64,000 nt of DNA from positions 62,001 through 126,000 of the forward strand of contig CACCBF010000003.1 of assembly GCA_902544135.1 (NCBI GenBank), given 5' to 3'. A program made the translations under genes and the position numbers. Origin of the DNA: an uncultured Pelagibacteraceae bacterium. GTDB lineage: Bacteria; Pseudomonadota; Alphaproteobacteria; Pelagibacterales; Pelagibacteraceae. The notes beneath the pieces are model-generated. The model was given only the letters and a program-made list of their open reading frames with translations, was not told the DNA's origin and ran no database searches. The stretch's first letter is position 1. Each line of letters begins with the position of its first letter. Of this stretch, positions 52,396 to 61,932 are shown piece after piece.

Positions 52396-53256
52396 TTAAT
52401 TTTTTCTTAATTTTAAAAATGAATGTATTGCAATGGTAGTAATTATAATTGCTCCACCCTGGAGTGTTTCTACACTAGGTTGCTCATTAATAATAACCCA
52501 GACCCAAAGAGGGCCAATAATAGTTTCGAGTAAAAAAAAAAGATTAACTTCAGCCGCAGGTATAAATCTTGGGGCTATAGTCACAAGTACAAATGGTATT
52601 GCAACACACAAAATACACATCAGGGGAACAATAAATAAATCATTATCTATAAGTGTAAAACTTTCAATAAAAAACAAGGCAAAAAAGGCAACGAATAATT
52701 TACCCACAACAGCTGCAGGTACTAAGTTTTTGGTTTTAGCTGATCTAATAGTTATAGCACCTAAAGCTAAACCAAAGGCAGTTACAAAACCTAAAATATC
52801 CCCATAAAAATTTCCAACTCTTAAAGAGTCGAAAAAAATGTAAACGATAGCAAAAAAAGTTATTACTATAGAAATTAATGTTTTGCGATCAGGCGACTCT
52901 TTTAAAAAAATAGCACTAAGAATTGCGGACAACATTGGTGCAGTTGCGATCATTACAAGAGTATTTGCAACATTAGTATTTTGAATTGAAACAACAAAAG
53001 TAATATTCGTTATACTAAAGGTTGCAATGTATATTATTCCATGAAAACCAGAATTAAAAAGAATCTTAAAGAAATTAAGTTTGTAAATTAACAACATTCC
53101 AAAAAAAACAGTAAAAAAAGGTATAATACCTCTATAAAAAACTAGGCCCCAAGTATCAAGATTTGAAAGCCTTATAAATAATGAATCTGGTGTGATAAAC
53201 ATTACAGCTACAAAAGCAAGCAAAGAGCCTTTTTGCTGATCACTCAAACTTTTCAC
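52396..53256 (-). CDS. DMT-family (EamA) permease
   Basis: A 286-residue ten-helix permease, two EamA repeats: LLAFVAVMFITPDSLFIRLS starts the first and YGDILGFVTAFGLALGAITIR the second. The start is GTG at 53256; the sequence GTGA also holds the gshB stop, a translation-coupling overlap. Coupling to gshB and gshA makes a thiol, amino acid or peptide substrate possible, but this is only context. It is one of three EamA permeases in the window. Confidence 0.82.
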   Translation of the reverse strand: MKSLSDQQKGSLLAFVAVMFITPDSLFIRLSNLDTWGLVFYRGIIPFFTVFFGMLLIYKLNFFKILFNSGFHGIIYIATFSITNITFVVSIQNTNVANTLVMIATAPMLSAILSAIFLKESPDRKTLISIVITFFAIVYIFFDSLRVGNFYGDILGFVTAFGLALGAITIRSAKTKNLVPAAVVGKLFVAFFALFFIESFTLIDNDLFIVPLMCILCVAIPFVLVTIAPRFIPAAEVNLFFLLETIIGPLWVWVIINEQPSVETLQGGAIIITTIAIHSFLKLRKN

Positions 53257-54188
53257 GCTTTAAGTTCTTTCCAAAAAGTTTTAGCAAGATTAATTTTTGA
53301 AAGATCATAATAAGTTTTTAACCCAGTAGGAGAGGTAATATTGATATCACCATTAAGCTTTTGATCAATAAAGTCGATACCAGCAAAAAAAATATTCTTT
53401 TTTTTTAAATCTTTTCCAACAATATTAGATATTTTTTTTTCATTTCTTGTCAAATTTATACTCACTGGCTTAGCGCCTTTACTCATATTGCTCAAAAAAG
53501 ACCCTTTTTTTGGAATTCTAGATATAGCTCCACAAACCTTGCCATTAATTATAAACACCCTTTTATCGCCATTTTTAATTTTAGGTAAAAATTTTTGACA
53601 CATGACATATCCATGTTTATTTATAAATTTAATTATAAATTTGGATCTAAAAATTTTGATAAGATGAATATCGTTACCGCTGAAACTGTGTATTGGTTTT
53701 ATAACAATTTTCTTGTTTCTATTAAAAAAACTTCTAATTTCATGAATATCCTGAGTAAATATTGTTTTAGGCATAAATTTTTGAAAGTTAGTGGAATAAA
53801 GTTTTTCAGAAACATTTCTGATTGAAGTTGGATCATTAATAATTTTAACATTATTCTTAATTGTATCTAAAATGAAAGTAGATGAAATATATTCTAGGTT
53901 AAAAGGAGGATCTTGCCTAATTAATACAAATTTACACTTAGAAAGATCTAATTTTTTGTTTTTTAAGATCTTAAAAAAACTTTTTTTTTTATATTCAAAT
54001 TTAATAAAAAAACCATTTGCTAAAACTTTTGAGTTTATTATTGATAAATTTTTTGGCTCATAATAGAAAATTTTATAATTTTTTTTTTGTATCTCATTCG
54101 CTAAAAATATAGTTGTATCTGTCAAAGGGTTGAGACTCGTTGGATGGTTTCCCTGAATAGCAACTATTTTATTTGTCATATAATTCAT
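53253..54188 (-). CDS. gshB: Glutathione synthase
   Basis: A 311-residue ATP-grasp enzyme of the bacterial GshB type. KIVAIQGNHPTSLNPLTDTT opens it, RQDPPFNLEYI and NDPTSIRNVSEK form the substrate region, KPIHSFSGNDIHLI and GDKRVFIINGKVCGAISRIP carry ATP ligands, and the end NITSPTGLKTY is the glycine-site motif. It ligates glycine to gamma-glutamylcysteine. Starts at 54188 or 54179 overlap the end of gshA by 20 or 11 bases. Together they supply glutathione. Confidence 0.93.
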   Translation of the reverse strand: MNYMTNKIVAIQGNHPTSLNPLTDTTIFLANEIQKKNYKIFYYEPKNLSIINSKVLANGFFIKFEYKKKSFFKILKNKKLDLSKCKFVLIRQDPPFNLEYISSTFILDTIKNNVKIINDPTSIRNVSEKLYSTNFQKFMPKTIFTQDIHEIRSFFNRNKKIVIKPIHSFSGNDIHLIKIFRSKFIIKFINKHGYVMCQKFLPKIKNGDKRVFIINGKVCGAISRIPKKGSFLSNMSKGAKPVSINLTRNEKKISNIVGKDLKKKNIFFAGIDFIDQKLNGDINITSPTGLKTYYDLSKINLAKTFWKELKA

Positions 54189-55464
54189 TTAAATCTTCAT
54201 TTTTAGAAAATTTACTTATCATATGATCAGCATTTGTTGTTCTATTATTGATGATTTTTTTTAAATGGCTTAAGAATATAACTTCATTTCTTCCACCTTT
54301 GTTAAGAATGTCCCTTTTCTCAAGTCCTTTTTTTGATAAGTCTAATAAAGTTGACGACCAATAAAAAAGATCTTTACCCATTAATTGAGTATTGAAACCT
54401 TTATGAGGTGCTTCTAAATAAGCATTAATGATTTTATCTTTATCCCATTTAGAAACTAATTCATAAACTTCGTTCAAATTTCCGTAAAGTATGCCAACAA
54501 AAAAGGCTGGACCTGAACATAAACAATCCCATCCGCAGGTATCCATAGACCTAACTTCTATATATTTCTTTAATCTATTTTCTGTAAATATCGTGCTTAA
54601 ATGTGTAGACAAATCCTTTTGAGAGGGAAGTCTGTTATCAATTTCATTTATTTCTCCATTCATAAAATGACTAAATTTATAATTTTTACCGGAAATATAT
54701 TTCAATCCATCCTGAATAAATAAAATTGGAAAATTGATTATGAAATCAGCATATTTCTCAAAATCTAAATCCTCAAAAAATATTTTCGGCAATCCTCCCC
54801 TCGAAGTATTTTGCCAAACTTTAGAGCGATAAGATAAGTATCTTGTTTGTTTTTTTTCAACTATAGAAGAATTAGCAAATAATGCTATTGAGATTGGGAC
54901 TATTGAATTAACAATTTTAAATTTTTTAATAAAATCTTCTTCTGAACTGTAGTCTAAATTTATCTGAGTCCCACAAGTTCTATACATCATATCCAAACTT
55001 AAGCTACCCCCCAGAGGCATATCCTTTGTCATCAATTTATATCTTTGCTTTGGATTATTAGGTATTTCATTAAGTTTCGAGATCGGATCGAACCCAGCAC
55101 TGACAATATTAATTCCAAGTTTTTTTGTTACTTGTCTTAATTCAAATAAATAATCCTGAGACTCTGCACAACCCTCATGAATGTTATTAAGCTTATCACC
55201 AGATAGCTCTATTTGATTACCAGGTTCTAAAGTGATATTTTTTCCGCCTTTATTAAGACCTATGATGTTATCTTGTTCAATTATTGGGTTCCAGCCAAAT
55301 TCAATGAGAGCTGAAAACATCTCTTTTGTTTTTAGATAATCTAATCTTTTATTACTTTTATCATCAAATAAAAATTTTTCATGTTCAATTCCGATTTTAA
55401 AATTTTTGGATTCTTTTAAACCTGATTTAAAATACTTAATAATTTCATCTTTTGTATCAATCAT
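54169..55464 (-). CDS. gshA: Glutamate--cysteine ligase, class II (plant/alphaproteobacterial type)
   Basis: A 431-residue ligase. GIEHEKFLF carries the ATP/metal Glu residues, ITLEPGNQIELSG is the substrate-binding motif of the class II group, and the block RTCGTQINLDYSSEEDF with YLSYRSKVWQNTSRGG follows. It joins glutamate and cysteine, the first and rate-limiting step to glutathione. Class II (plastid-like) enzymes are standard in alphaproteobacteria, so no transfer need be assumed. gshB overlaps its 3' end. Confidence 0.94.
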   Translation of the reverse strand: MIDTKDEIIKYFKSGLKESKNFKIGIEHEKFLFDDKSNKRLDYLKTKEMFSALIEFGWNPIIEQDNIIGLNKGGKNITLEPGNQIELSGDKLNNIHEGCAESQDYLFELRQVTKKLGINIVSAGFDPISKLNEIPNNPKQRYKLMTKDMPLGGSLSLDMMYRTCGTQINLDYSSEEDFIKKFKIVNSIVPISIALFANSSIVEKKQTRYLSYRSKVWQNTSRGGLPKIFFEDLDFEKYADFIINFPILFIQDGLKYISGKNYKFSHFMNGEINEIDNRLPSQKDLSTHLSTIFTENRLKKYIEVRSMDTCGWDCLCSGPAFFVGILYGNLNEVYELVSKWDKDKIINAYLEAPHKGFNTQLMGKDLFYWSSTLLDLSKKGLEKRDILNKGGRNEVIFLSHLKKIINNRTTNADHMISKFSKNEDLNELYDK

Positions 55465-55494
55465 GTAAATCTCAATTAATATTTTATTTTAAAT

Positions 55495-56052
55495 TCAAAC
55501 TAATGAATATGGTTTTCTTGAAAAAATTTTTTTAACCATTGGTTTAAAAAAATCAAGTGGAAGAGATTTATAATTAGGGTCAAATGAATTTTGATCGTAT
55601 TTCTCACAAAAGTTTATAGTTGCTTGGTAGTATTTATGTCCCTTGTATTTATCTCTTTTATTTTTATCTCCACCTAGATGATGAGCATAATAAAACATTT
55701 GGAATTCCCCATGTTTTTCAACTATCCAATGTGTTCTCTCTGATACATAGGGTTTCAAAATTGCAGCAGCATATTCAGAGTGATTCATTGGAGCAAGTTC
55801 ATCTCCAATGTCATGCAATAAAGCAGCTACAATCATTTCCTCACTCTCCCCATTCTTATATGCTCTAGTTGCACTTTGAAGTGAATGTTCCAACCTTGAA
55901 ATTTGGTAACCTTCTAGTGTCTCGGTTAAACCCGACATAAACTTTAATATTCTATCCGCTGTTTTACTAGCAAAATTTTTTTCATGTCTATCTAAAAAAA
56001 GATAATCATCTTTTGTGCCATTTTTCATTTCTGTAAAACTAACTTTTTTCAT
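55495..56052 (-). CDS. HD-domain protein, PhnZ/TmpB-like
   Basis: A 185-residue HD protein. The metal ligands are visible: LEHSLQ with His56, LLHDIGDE with His80-Asp81, MNHSEYAA with His91, VEKHGEF with His114, and a late acidic residue in CEKYDQNSF. The EHSLQ-x20-LLHDIG pattern resembles the mixed-valent di-iron HD oxygenases such as PhnZ and TmpB, which oxidise hydroxy-phosphonates, more than HD phosphohydrolases. Substrate and reaction are inferred by likeness alone. It sits 30 bases upstream of gshA and 3 bases downstream of purF on the same strand. Confidence 0.72.
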   Translation of the reverse strand: MKKVSFTEMKNGTKDDYLFLDRHEKNFASKTADRILKFMSGLTETLEGYQISRLEHSLQSATRAYKNGESEEMIVAALLHDIGDELAPMNHSEYAAAILKPYVSERTHWIVEKHGEFQMFYYAHHLGGDKNKRDKYKGHKYYQATINFCEKYDQNSFDPNYKSLPLDFFKPMVKKIFSRKPYSLV

Positions 56053-56055
56053 AAA

Positions 56056-57537
56056 TCAATTATTTGATGCTGAACTTAGCAATGAAAGTTGTGTAATCTT
56101 ATTATCTCCAAGTTCATCAACTGGTTTTACTGGATAATCACCAGTAAAATAATGGTCTGTCAATTGAGGATAAGTATCATTCCTCTTATTAAAACCTATA
56201 GCTCTATATAGCCCATCAATTGATAAAAAAGTTAAGGTTTTAGCACCAATATATTTACAAATTTCATTATTAGTTTTATTTGCAGCGAGTAATTCTTTCT
56301 TCGTAGGTGTATCGACTCCATAAAAATCTGGAAACTTTATTTCAGGACAAGCAATTTTCATATGAACTTCTTTTGCACCCGCGTCATAGAGCATTTTTAT
56401 TATCTTATGAGAAGTAGTTCCTCTGACTAAAGAGTCATCCACGAGAATTATTTTTTTATTTTTAATAGTTGATTGGTTCGCATTTAATTTTAATTTTACC
56501 CCTAAACTTCTTATTTTTTGAATCGGCTCTATAAAAGTTCTACCAACATAATGATTTCTTGTGAGCCCTAATTCAAAATTGATACCAAGATACTGAGCAA
56601 AACCTAGAGCTGCAGCATTACCAGAATCTGGAACTGGAACAACTATATCTGCTTTCAAATTGCTTTCTTTGGCTAACTCTTTACCAAGATTTTTTCGATA
56701 TTCGTAAGCACTCTTACCATTTAAAATACTGTCAGGTCTTGAAAAGTAGATATATTCAAAAACACATGGTCTTATTTTTCTAGGAGGAAAAGGTTTAATA
56801 CTTTGAATCTTATTATCTTCAATTAAAACAATTTCTCCATTGTCAACCTCTCTTACAAATTTTGCATCAATTATATCCAAAGCACAAGTCTCTGACGAAA
56901 GAACATAACTGTTATTTAGCTTACCAATTACAAGGGGTCTTATTCCATAGGGATCTCTCACACCTACCAACGAAGTCTGAGTTAGCATGACTAGAGAGTA
57001 ACCTCCTTGGATTTGAAATATCGCGTCCACAATTTTATCGATAGTTTTTTTTCTTTTTGATCTTGCTATCAATTGAACGATAGTTTCAGTATCTGATGTT
57101 GTGTAAAAAATAGCGCCTTCATCGACTAATTTTTTTCTTAATGAAATTGAGTTTGTAAGATTACCGTTGTGAGCAACACCAATACCACCAGCATTGGTAT
57201 CAGCAAAAAAAGGTTGTATATTTCTTAAAGTATTTTCACCAGTGGTGCTATATCTATTATGCCCGATTGCATAATTTCCTCTTAATCTATTTAATATCTT
57301 TTCTTTATTAAAGTTATCTCCAACTAAACCGAATCTTTTTTCTGAAAAATAATGTGATCCATCAAATGATACTATTCCACAACCTTCTTGACCTCTATGT
57401 TGTAGTGCATGCAAACCTAATGCAGTTAGAGCTGCAGCATCTTTGCTATCACTTATACCAAAAACTCCACATTCCTCTTTAAGTTTTGGATTAAAGTTCT
57501 TTAATTTTTTCTTTAGAGTCTTGATAAGTTTTTTCAT
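56056..57537 (-). CDS. purF: Amidophosphoribosyltransferase
   Basis: A 493-residue PurF. The nucleophile of the glutaminase domain is Cys23 in EECGVFGISD, exposed by removal of a 22-residue basic propeptide, longer than the 11 residues of Bacillus PurF. HRGQEGCGI and GHNRYSTTG belong to the glutaminase, and VDDSLVRGTTS is the PRPP loop. It makes 5-phosphoribosylamine, the first purine step. The start lies 47 bases inside the end of cvpA; no later ATG precedes Cys23. Confidence 0.96.
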   Translation of the reverse strand: MKKLIKTLKKKLKNFNPKLKEECGVFGISDSKDAAALTALGLHALQHRGQEGCGIVSFDGSHYFSEKRFGLVGDNFNKEKILNRLRGNYAIGHNRYSTTGENTLRNIQPFFADTNAGGIGVAHNGNLTNSISLRKKLVDEGAIFYTTSDTETIVQLIARSKRKKTIDKIVDAIFQIQGGYSLVMLTQTSLVGVRDPYGIRPLVIGKLNNSYVLSSETCALDIIDAKFVREVDNGEIVLIEDNKIQSIKPFPPRKIRPCVFEYIYFSRPDSILNGKSAYEYRKNLGKELAKESNLKADIVVPVPDSGNAAALGFAQYLGINFELGLTRNHYVGRTFIEPIQKIRSLGVKLKLNANQSTIKNKKIILVDDSLVRGTTSHKIIKMLYDAGAKEVHMKIACPEIKFPDFYGVDTPTKKELLAANKTNNEICKYIGAKTLTFLSIDGLYRAIGFNKRNDTYPQLTDHYFTGDYPVKPVDELGDNKITQLSLLSSASNN

Positions 57538-58033
57538 CTGGAAATTCTTTTAATAAATAATTACTACCTTTTTTCAAATATGGAAAGATGTATGATTTAT
57601 TATGATTTATGGGCCATTTATCATGATTATAAACAATATGTACCGCAGAAAATATACAAACAGCAATTATGTAAGATCTTACGAATCCAAAAAAAAAGCC
57701 GAATATTGTGTCTAAATTTCCAAGTCCTGTATATTTAACAGCTTTACTAATCCCTTTATTAATCAATAAGATGGAGAATATTAAAATTATAAAAATACTT
57801 ACACCTAGAGCAATATCTAAAATATATTCATTATCTATAATATCTTTAACATAAGGTTTAATTCTAGGAAAAATAATTAAAGTTAAGATGTATGCTAATA
57901 ACCATTTGGCCATAGCCAGCACACTTAATACGAAACCTTTTAGATAGCATTTGATCAGAGATAATATTGTTATTATTAAGTAAACAAAATCTAAAACTGA
58001 CATTGAATTATAAAACTCTTTTAAAATTTCCAT
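57491..58033 (-). CDS. cvpA: CvpA family membrane protein
   Basis: A 180-residue protein with four hydrophobic segments and a basic tail. DFVYLIITILSLIKCYLKGFVLSVLAMAKWLLAY, with the LxG pattern near residue 33, and NLDTIFGFFFGFVRSYIIAV with the conserved Gly-Phe-x-Arg are family features. CvpA is tied to colicin V secretion and envelope integrity and is very often upstream of purF. It overlaps purF by 47 bases, so translation of purF may be reached by ribosomes leaving cvpA. Confidence 0.9.
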   Translation of the reverse strand: MEILKEFYNSMSVLDFVYLIITILSLIKCYLKGFVLSVLAMAKWLLAYILTLIIFPRIKPYVKDIIDNEYILDIALGVSIFIILIFSILLINKGISKAVKYTGLGNLDTIFGFFFGFVRSYIIAVCIFSAVHIVYNHDKWPINHNKSYIFPYLKKGSNYLLKEFPDEKTYQDSKEKIKEL

Positions 58034-58041
58034 TTTAAATT

Positions 58042-60426
58042 TTATTTTTCAAAAGGTTTAATCAATAAGATTAAGGATGGTAAAAGAGTCAAAACAGATA
58101 TCATCGCAAGCAACATTGCAATTCCAGTAAAAATACCAAAATAAATAGTAGGAATAAAATTAGATAAAATTAAGATCGAAAAACCAAAAACAATGGTGAT
58201 TGATGTATTTAAAATTGCCTTACCAACTGTTGAATGACAGACTTCGACTGTTTTATTATAGTCATTCAGATTTTTATATTCTTCTTCAAAACGATAAATA
58301 TAATGAATACTATTATCAACAGCTATTCCTATAGTTATAGCTGCTATTGTAATTGTCATCATATCTAAAGGAATACCAAGTAGGCCAATAATTCCCAGGA
58401 TAAAAAAGGCTGCTATAAAATTCGGTACCACACCAATAAGTGAGAGTTTTATATTTCTAAAAAGAATTATAAACATCATAAAAATACCAATCATAACAAA
58501 TCCCAGGGTCAAAATTTGTGACTTGAATAGACTTTGAAGTAAATTATTAAATAAAATTAAAACTCCAGCAAGTTTAAACTCTTTTTTTTCAAGTCCTAAT
58601 TTTTTTTGTAAGTCATCATTTATTTTATTTATTAAATCATTTCTTCTTAAGTCTTTTTTAGAGTCTATAATTCTGAGATTTATTCTGGCTTCATTATCTT
58701 TTATAGAAATATATGGATCGACAATTTCTGTTCTAATATTTTCGGGAATTTTTGAATAAAGAACTCCCATTTCTAAAGTTCCCAATGGTTTATTATTATT
58801 AAGCAAAGTTGCAACATCAATAATCGAGGAAAAAGATAAAACCTTACCAATCTCTGGTAGGCTATCTAAATAATTGTGAACTGATGCAATTTTATTAATC
58901 TTATCTTTTGTGAACCAATATTTCTTTTCATCTTCTTCATTATCTTCATTTTCCCAATCATCAAATTCATCATCGCTAGTCTCAGTTTTGTTTTTTGGAA
59001 ATTTTAAAATTACTTCCAGCGGTGTGGTACCACCTAATTTTTCATCAATAAGTTTCATACCTTTGTAAATTTCAGTCTTTTTACTAAAATAATTTATGAA
59101 ACTATTTTCAACCTCAAGACGGCTAATGCCAATGATACTAAATAAAATAACAATTCCAGTTAGCACAAAAATTGACTTTTGATAATCTCGTGAAAGCTTT
59201 GAAAGTAGAGATGTAATTTTAGATTTTTCATATTTAATAAAAGAAACATTTTTTTTTGGAACAAAATTAATAAGGGTTGGTAGTAGTGTAAATGTAATAC
59301 AAAATGAGATCACCAAACCCATTGTCATCATCCAGCCAAAATCTATTATAGGTTTTATTTCACTAAAAATTAAAGACAAGAAGGCTATAATTGTTGTCAT
59401 TACAGTATATAAGATTGGCCAAAACATTTTCTCGGTAGTTAAAATCAAAAGATCTAAAATATTTTTATCTGGAAAATTTTCTTTTAGTTGTAAAAAACGT
59501 GTGCTCATATGAATATTCATTGCCATAGTCAAAATTAACATCAGTGCAATAAAATTTGAGGAGATTACTGTCACTTTCCATCCTAGCAAGCCGAGTAAAC
59601 CTGTCATTATTATTACTGAGAAAAAGCAGCTGCTTATTGGAACCAATATCCAAATTAATTTTCTAAAGATATACCATAATGTTGCAATTATAAATAAAAG
59701 AACACCTAATCCAAAAACAACTATATCGCTTTTAATAAATGTCATCATATCATCTGCAATCATAGGTATACCGCCCAAGTGGATCTTGCCTATGTTTTCA
59801 TAACTTTTAATTACATCTCTTATTTCAATAATATTTTTATGATTTTGTTTTTTTATTTGGTCTTTATAAATTTCAATTTCCTTTTTTGATTTATTTTTAA
59901 TATCATCTAAAGACTTATTTTTTTTTAAATAAACAATGATTCCACTAGTTTTACCATCTTCACTAATAACGAAGTTTCTAAAAACTGGACTACTAATAAT
60001 TTCTTTAAAACCTCTATCTTTATTCACATCTTCATCTTTAAGAGTTTTGAAATTTTCCAATCTTTCCTGTAAAGGAGCCTCAGAATTATTTAACAAGGGA
60101 ATATCTAGCAAAGTAACCACACTATCTACCCACTCTAAACTTTGAATTTTATACTTTAAACTTAAAAGATTATTTATTGAGGTATCAGTAATCATACCTT
60201 CATTTGGCGTATAAGTTAAAATTAAAAATTCTTTTGATCCGTAACGTTCATTTACCTCTTGAAGATATTTAAGGTCAGGATCACCATCAATTAATAGAGT
60301 ATCAGAAGAGGCATCTAGCCTAAAGTTTTTTGAGTGATAACCAAAACTTATTAACGCAATTATCAAAAGAGCAAATATAAACTTGGGATTTTTAAGTATA
60401 AAATTTTGATAAAAATGGGTGAACAT
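58042..60426 (-). CDS. RND/MMPL-superfamily exporter
   Basis: A 794-residue, twelve-helix transporter. One helix at about 14-30 is followed by a large periplasmic domain, then helices from about 230 to 410; a second periplasmic domain from about 430 includes an acidic stretch (DDEFDDWENEDNEEDE), then helices from 640 to the end. TITIAAITIGIAVDNSIHYIYRFEEE is the MMPL-type helix motif. Members export lipids, hopanoids or other hydrophobic molecules using the proton gradient. Not a tripartite AcrB pump, which would be about 1,030 residues. It lies 8 bases upstream of cvpA on the same strand. Confidence 0.86.
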   Translation of the reverse strand: MFTHFYQNFILKNPKFIFALLIIALISFGYHSKNFRLDASSDTLLIDGDPDLKYLQEVNERYGSKEFLILTYTPNEGMITDTSINNLLSLKYKIQSLEWVDSVVTLLDIPLLNNSEAPLQERLENFKTLKDEDVNKDRGFKEIISSPVFRNFVISEDGKTSGIIVYLKKNKSLDDIKNKSKKEIEIYKDQIKKQNHKNIIEIRDVIKSYENIGKIHLGGIPMIADDMMTFIKSDIVVFGLGVLLFIIATLWYIFRKLIWILVPISSCFFSVIIMTGLLGLLGWKVTVISSNFIALMLILTMAMNIHMSTRFLQLKENFPDKNILDLLILTTEKMFWPILYTVMTTIIAFLSLIFSEIKPIIDFGWMMTMGLVISFCITFTLLPTLINFVPKKNVSFIKYEKSKITSLLSKLSRDYQKSIFVLTGIVILFSIIGISRLEVENSFINYFSKKTEIYKGMKLIDEKLGGTTPLEVILKFPKNKTETSDDEFDDWENEDNEEDEKKYWFTKDKINKIASVHNYLDSLPEIGKVLSFSSIIDVATLLNNNKPLGTLEMGVLYSKIPENIRTEIVDPYISIKDNEARINLRIIDSKKDLRRNDLINKINDDLQKKLGLEKKEFKLAGVLILFNNLLQSLFKSQILTLGFVMIGIFMMFIILFRNIKLSLIGVVPNFIAAFFILGIIGLLGIPLDMMTITIAAITIGIAVDNSIHYIYRFEEEYKNLNDYNKTVEVCHSTVGKAILNTSITIVFGFSILILSNFIPTIYFGIFTGIAMLLAMISVLTLLPSLILLIKPFEK

Positions 60427-60447
60427 TTACCCTATTTATATTTTAAT

Positions 60448-61866
60448 TTAAGTATTTTGAGTATCTTTAAATTTAGTAAACATAGCCTCAAACTCAAGCA
60501 TTACATTTCCAGTTGGACCATGTCTTTGTTTACCAATAATTATTTCTGCTAAATTTGATACCTCGTTCATTTTCGCTTGCCATTCAGCATGTTCCACAGT
60601 AGCAGGCCTTGGTTCTTGTCTTTCTAAATAATATGCCTCCCGATAAACAAACATAACCACATCTGCATCTTGCTCGATTGAGCCAGACTCTCTTAAATCA
60701 GCTAATTGAGGTTTTTTCAAATCTCTTTGTTCTACTGCTCTTGAAAGTTGAGATAATGCAACAACTGGCACTGATAGCTCTTTAGCTATAGCTTTTAAAC
60801 CTTGTGTTATCTCAGAAATTTCTTGAACTCTGCCATCTTTGTTATTGATGGATCCTTTCATTAATTGGATATAGTCAACTACTATCATATCTAAACCAAA
60901 TAATCTTTTTATTCTCCTAGCTCTGTTGCTCATGGCTGCAATACTTATAGCTGGAGTTTCATCAATGTATAATGGAAGCTCTGCAATATTTTTTGAGGTC
61001 TCAATAAATTTGTCAAATTGTTCATCAGAAATTCTTCCACGCCTTATATCATTTGATTTAATTCTAGATTGTTCCGCTAATATTCTGGTAGACAATTGTT
61101 CAGAGGACATTTCTAGAGAAAAGAAAGCGACCGATGACTTCCTTTGACCTTCTTGTAGTTTTTGTGCTGCATTGAATGCTATGTTAGTTGCTAAAGCAGT
61201 TTTACCCATTGATGGTCTACCTGCTATGATAATTAAATCAGATTGATGCAGACCTCCGAGTCTATCATCTAGATCTTTTAAACCAGTCGGAACTCCAACA
61301 ATCCCTTCTTCATTTTTATACGCAGCAGAGGCCATCTCAATTGTTTTTTGCATGGCCTCATCAAATTTTACTAATGATGAACTAAAAGATCCTTTTTCAG
61401 CTAAATCAAACAACAATCTTTCAGAATTTTCAATTATGTTTTGACCATTTATATTTAGATCATTGATTTTAGCTGTATCTATAGTTTGTTCTGAGATTTT
61501 AATTAACTCACGTCTAACAAACATATCATAAATTATTTTTGAGTATTCAGTGGCTTGTCTTGTAGATGTTGAGAATTTAGTGATTTTTACAAGATACTCT
61601 GGTATATTTATTTCATCTTTGTCAGATACAAAATAATTCTTAAGTGTTATTGGATTTGCTAACATCCCTTTATAAATTAAGTTTTCTATTGCACTGAAAA
61701 TCTTTTGATGCATTGGATCATAAAAATTTGAACTAGATATAATTGTATTGATGTCATCAAATATTTCATTAGATACTAAGATCGATCCTATAACAGATTG
61801 CTCCGCCTCAATATTGTTAGGTAATTCTTTAAAACTGTCTTTTAGAATACTTAAACTTTTTTCCAT
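60448..61866 (-). CDS. dnaB: Replicative DNA helicase DnaB
   Basis: A 472-residue hexameric helicase. The N-terminal DnaB domain begins ELPNNIEAEQSVIGSIL; the RecA-like motor has Walker A GRPSMGKT at 216-223, IVVDYIQLM as Walker B, and SQLSRAVEQR and GKQRHGPTG with the arginine finger. It unwinds DNA at the replication fork. The rpsF-rpsR-rplI-dnaB order is widely conserved. No intein is present. Confidence 0.97.
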   Translation of the reverse strand: MEKSLSILKDSFKELPNNIEAEQSVIGSILVSNEIFDDINTIISSSNFYDPMHQKIFSAIENLIYKGMLANPITLKNYFVSDKDEINIPEYLVKITKFSTSTRQATEYSKIIYDMFVRRELIKISEQTIDTAKINDLNINGQNIIENSERLLFDLAEKGSFSSSLVKFDEAMQKTIEMASAAYKNEEGIVGVPTGLKDLDDRLGGLHQSDLIIIAGRPSMGKTALATNIAFNAAQKLQEGQRKSSVAFFSLEMSSEQLSTRILAEQSRIKSNDIRRGRISDEQFDKFIETSKNIAELPLYIDETPAISIAAMSNRARRIKRLFGLDMIVVDYIQLMKGSINNKDGRVQEISEITQGLKAIAKELSVPVVALSQLSRAVEQRDLKKPQLADLRESGSIEQDADVVMFVYREAYYLERQEPRPATVEHAEWQAKMNEVSNLAEIIIGKQRHGPTGNVMLEFEAMFTKFKDTQNT

Positions 61867-61932
61867 TAGATAAATATAACAAATATTGTATAAATTTTAT
61901 CTTTAAAATTTGCTGGGGAGAAAATTGTATAA

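Noticed and set aside
58042..60426. AcrB-type tripartite pump for the RND protein, partnered with the TolC-family gene
   Set aside because: The protein is about 240 residues too short for AcrB, lacks an adjacent membrane fusion protein, and matches the MMPL group.
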